Shown here: piece by piece, positions 62,747-64,000 of the stretch
How positions within the stretch are numbered: position 1 is the first letter of the stretch
Layout of the letters: each line of letters starts with the position of its first letter
Origin: Deltaproteobacteria bacterium
Lineage (GTDB): Bacteria; Myxococcota_A; UBA796; GCA-2862545
Direction of reading: 5' to 3'
DNA length: 64,000 nucleotides
Assembly (NCBI GenBank): GCA_007693595.1
Contig: REDI01000047.1
Span: forward strand, 62,001-126,000
Position numbers and translations under genes: made by a program
Notes under the pieces: generated by a model
The model's database searches: none
Seen by the model: the letters and a program-made list of their open reading frames with translations, nothing else
Told to the model about the DNA's origin: nothing

Positions 62747-63999
62747 CAGGGCTCCGGGGAGGCGTTAGGGGCGCGCAGCCAGAGCGCGCCCAGGGGGGGG
62801 AGGGTCAGGTCGAGGCTCTGAGCGTGCCCATGGGAGGGGACCGGCTCGGTCGAGACGGGCTTGGGCGGCCGCAGATCGCTGCCACCGAAGCGGCCTTGGT
62901 CCGTGTCGAGCAAGAGCTCCCAGGCTCCGGGATGGGGGACCCCGATCCGGTAGCTCGGTCGAGGTACGGGAGTAAAGTGCAGCACGCAGACGATCTCGGC
63001 GCCTTCGCCCAGGGGATCGCGCCTCCGCCAGATCAAGACACTGGAGGCGGTGTCGTCTCCGGCGATCCAGGCGAAGCCTTCGGGCTCGCAGTCGCCTCGA
63101 TGCAAGGCGGGCTCCGCAACGTAGTGAGCGTTGAGGGTCGCGATCAGCGCGACGAGGCCACGGTGCTCGGGTCGATCGAGGAGGCACCAGTCTACCTCGG
63201 CTTCGTGGGCCCACTCTCGCTCCTGCCCGATCTCGCCTCCCATGAAGAGCAGCTTCTTGCCGGGGGTGGACCACTGGGCGGCGAAGAGCAGTCGCAGGTT
63301 CGCCAGCTTCTGCCAAGGATCGCCAGGCATCTTGCCAAAGAGCGAGCCTTTGCCGTGCACCACCTCGTCGTGAGAGAGGGGCAAGGCGAAGTTCTCGGAG
63401 AAGGCGTAGACCGAGCGGAAGGTGAGCCGGTCGTGGTGGTGGCGCCGATGGATCGGATCTTCGCTGAGGTAGGCGAGGGTGTCGTGCATCCAGCCCATGT
63501 CCCACTTGAAGCCGAAACCCAAGCCCCCCTCCCAGGTGGGGCGGCTGACCTTGGGCCAGGCGGTGGACTCTTCGGCCCAGGTCTGGATGTCGGGGAACTC
63601 GGCGTAGACCGCCGCGTTGATCTGCTGGAGGAGCGCCACGGCGTCCAGGTCTTCGCGACCGCCGTGCGCGTTGGGGAGCCACTCGCCCTCGGCGCGGGAA
63701 TAGTCGAGGTAGAGCATCGAGGCGACAGCGTCGAAGCGCAGCCCGTCGGCGTGATACTCGGAGAGCCAGTAGAGGGCAGCAGCCGTGAGGAAGGTTCGCA
63801 CTTCGGGGCGACCGTAGTCGAAGATGCAGGTCTTCCAGTCGGGGTGCAGCCCGCGCCTTGGGTCCGCGTGCTCGTAGAGCGGCTCCCCATCGAAGCGGGC
63901 CAGCGCCCAGTCGTCGCTGGGGAAGTGGGCGGGCACGAAGTCGAGGATGACCCCGATCCCCGCTTGGTGGAGGCCGTCGATCAGCGCTTTGAGACCGTC
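62746..63999 (-). CDS. glgB: 1,4-alpha-glucan branching enzyme, C-terminal part
   Basis: This is the C-terminal 417 residues of a GH13 branching enzyme; the 5' end lies beyond the window. The visible motifs are [10 protein letters not shown] (region I), [15 protein letters not shown] (catalytic Asp), [15 protein letters not shown] (catalytic Glu) and [13 protein letters not shown] (third acid), as in GlgB, which makes alpha-1,6 branches in glycogen. The C-terminal beta domain follows. It is coupled to the GH57 gene downstream and starts the operon visible at the right edge. Confidence 0.96.
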   Translation of the reverse strand, partial: DGLKALIDGLHQAGIGVILDFVPAHFPSDDWALARFDGEPLYEHADPRRGLHPDWKTCIFDYGRPEVRTFLTAAALYWLSEYHADGLRFDAVASMLYLDYSRAEGEWLPNAHGGREDLDAVALLQQINAAVYAEFPDIQTWAEESTAWPKVSRPTWEGGLGFGFKWDMGWMHDTLAYLSEDPIHRRHHHDRLTFRSVYAFSENFALPLSHDEVVHGKGSLFGKMPGDPWQKLANLRLLFAAQWSTPGKKLLFMGGEIGQEREWAHEAEVDWCLLDRPEHRGLVALIATLNAHYVAEPALHRGDCEPEGFAWIAGDDTASSVLIWRRRDPLGEGAEIVCVLHFTPVPRPSYRIGVPHPGAWELLLDTDQGRFGGSDLRPPKPVSTEPVPSHGHAQSLDLTLPPLGALWLRAPNASPEP

Positions 64000-64000
64000 G

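Overview
This 64 kb window is high-GC bacterial chromosome. It looks like a Myxococcota-type (deltaproteobacterial) organism. The best lineage clue is two secreted trypsin-like proteases that end in a Cys-Gly-Cys / hydrophobic / poly-Arg tail of the MYXO-CTERM kind. Other pointers are an LpxB domain (a Gram-negative outer membrane), many short lipoproteins, a STAND regulator, and separate sucA and sucB genes. I see no rRNA, tRNA, CRISPR array, insertion sequence or prophage. No stretch longer than about 300 bases lacks a gene. Genes are tightly packed, and many neighbours overlap by ATGA, GTGA or TGATG, which suggests translational coupling.

Layout. 0-6.4 kb: end of sucC, then sucD, a minus-strand cassette (PDZ protein, Stf0-type sulfotransferase, HAD phosphatase), ndk, an MFS transporter and an unknown protein. 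6.4-11.0 kb: an LpxB-methionine aminopeptidase reading frame, an unknown 572-residue protein and a VTT-type membrane protein. 11.2-16.0 kb: a lipoprotein with a 19-glycine tether, two tandem MYXO-CTERM serine proteases sharing an upstream 18-bp motif, a metallo-beta-lactamase-fold hydrolase and 5-formyl-THF cyclo-ligase. 16.1-25.4 kb: a large STAND regulator, a lipoprotein alpha/beta hydrolase, a flavin/4Fe-4S membrane oxidoreductase and an S9 peptidase. 25.4-30.4 kb: small membrane proteins, a DASS-type anion symporter and a DUF885 zinc peptidase.

30.4-35.7 kb: sucA, sucB and a medium-chain oxidoreductase; with sucCD at the left edge this supplies the 2-oxoglutarate to succinate part of the TCA cycle. 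35.8-38.6 kb: a two-gene module of a DUF262 protein translationally coupled to a HipA-like kinase, with no HipB-type antitoxin. 38.8-46.5 kb: lipoproteins, a Gre-like factor coupled to a YbiT-like ABC-F ATPase, a methyltransferase, a protein with 84-bp tandem repeats and an acetyltransferase. 46.6-49.3 kb: two coupled amidohydrolase-like secreted proteins, the second lacking the metal-binding HxH. 49.4-53.7 kb: an ABC exporter operon with two permeases that carry C-terminal peptidase-like domains, one with an intact HExxH site and one degenerate.

53.8-64 kb: a secreted acidic protein, a fatty acid hydroxylase-family gene behind a nested-palindrome promoter, thiD, trmO, an SDR coupled to a voltage-gated K+ channel, a lipase-like hydrolase, and a glycogen-type pair (GH57 enzyme and glgB, which runs off the right edge). 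The best candidates for undescribed biology are the permease-peptidase ABC operon and the DUF262-HipA module. All functions are read from sequence motifs; no database search was run.
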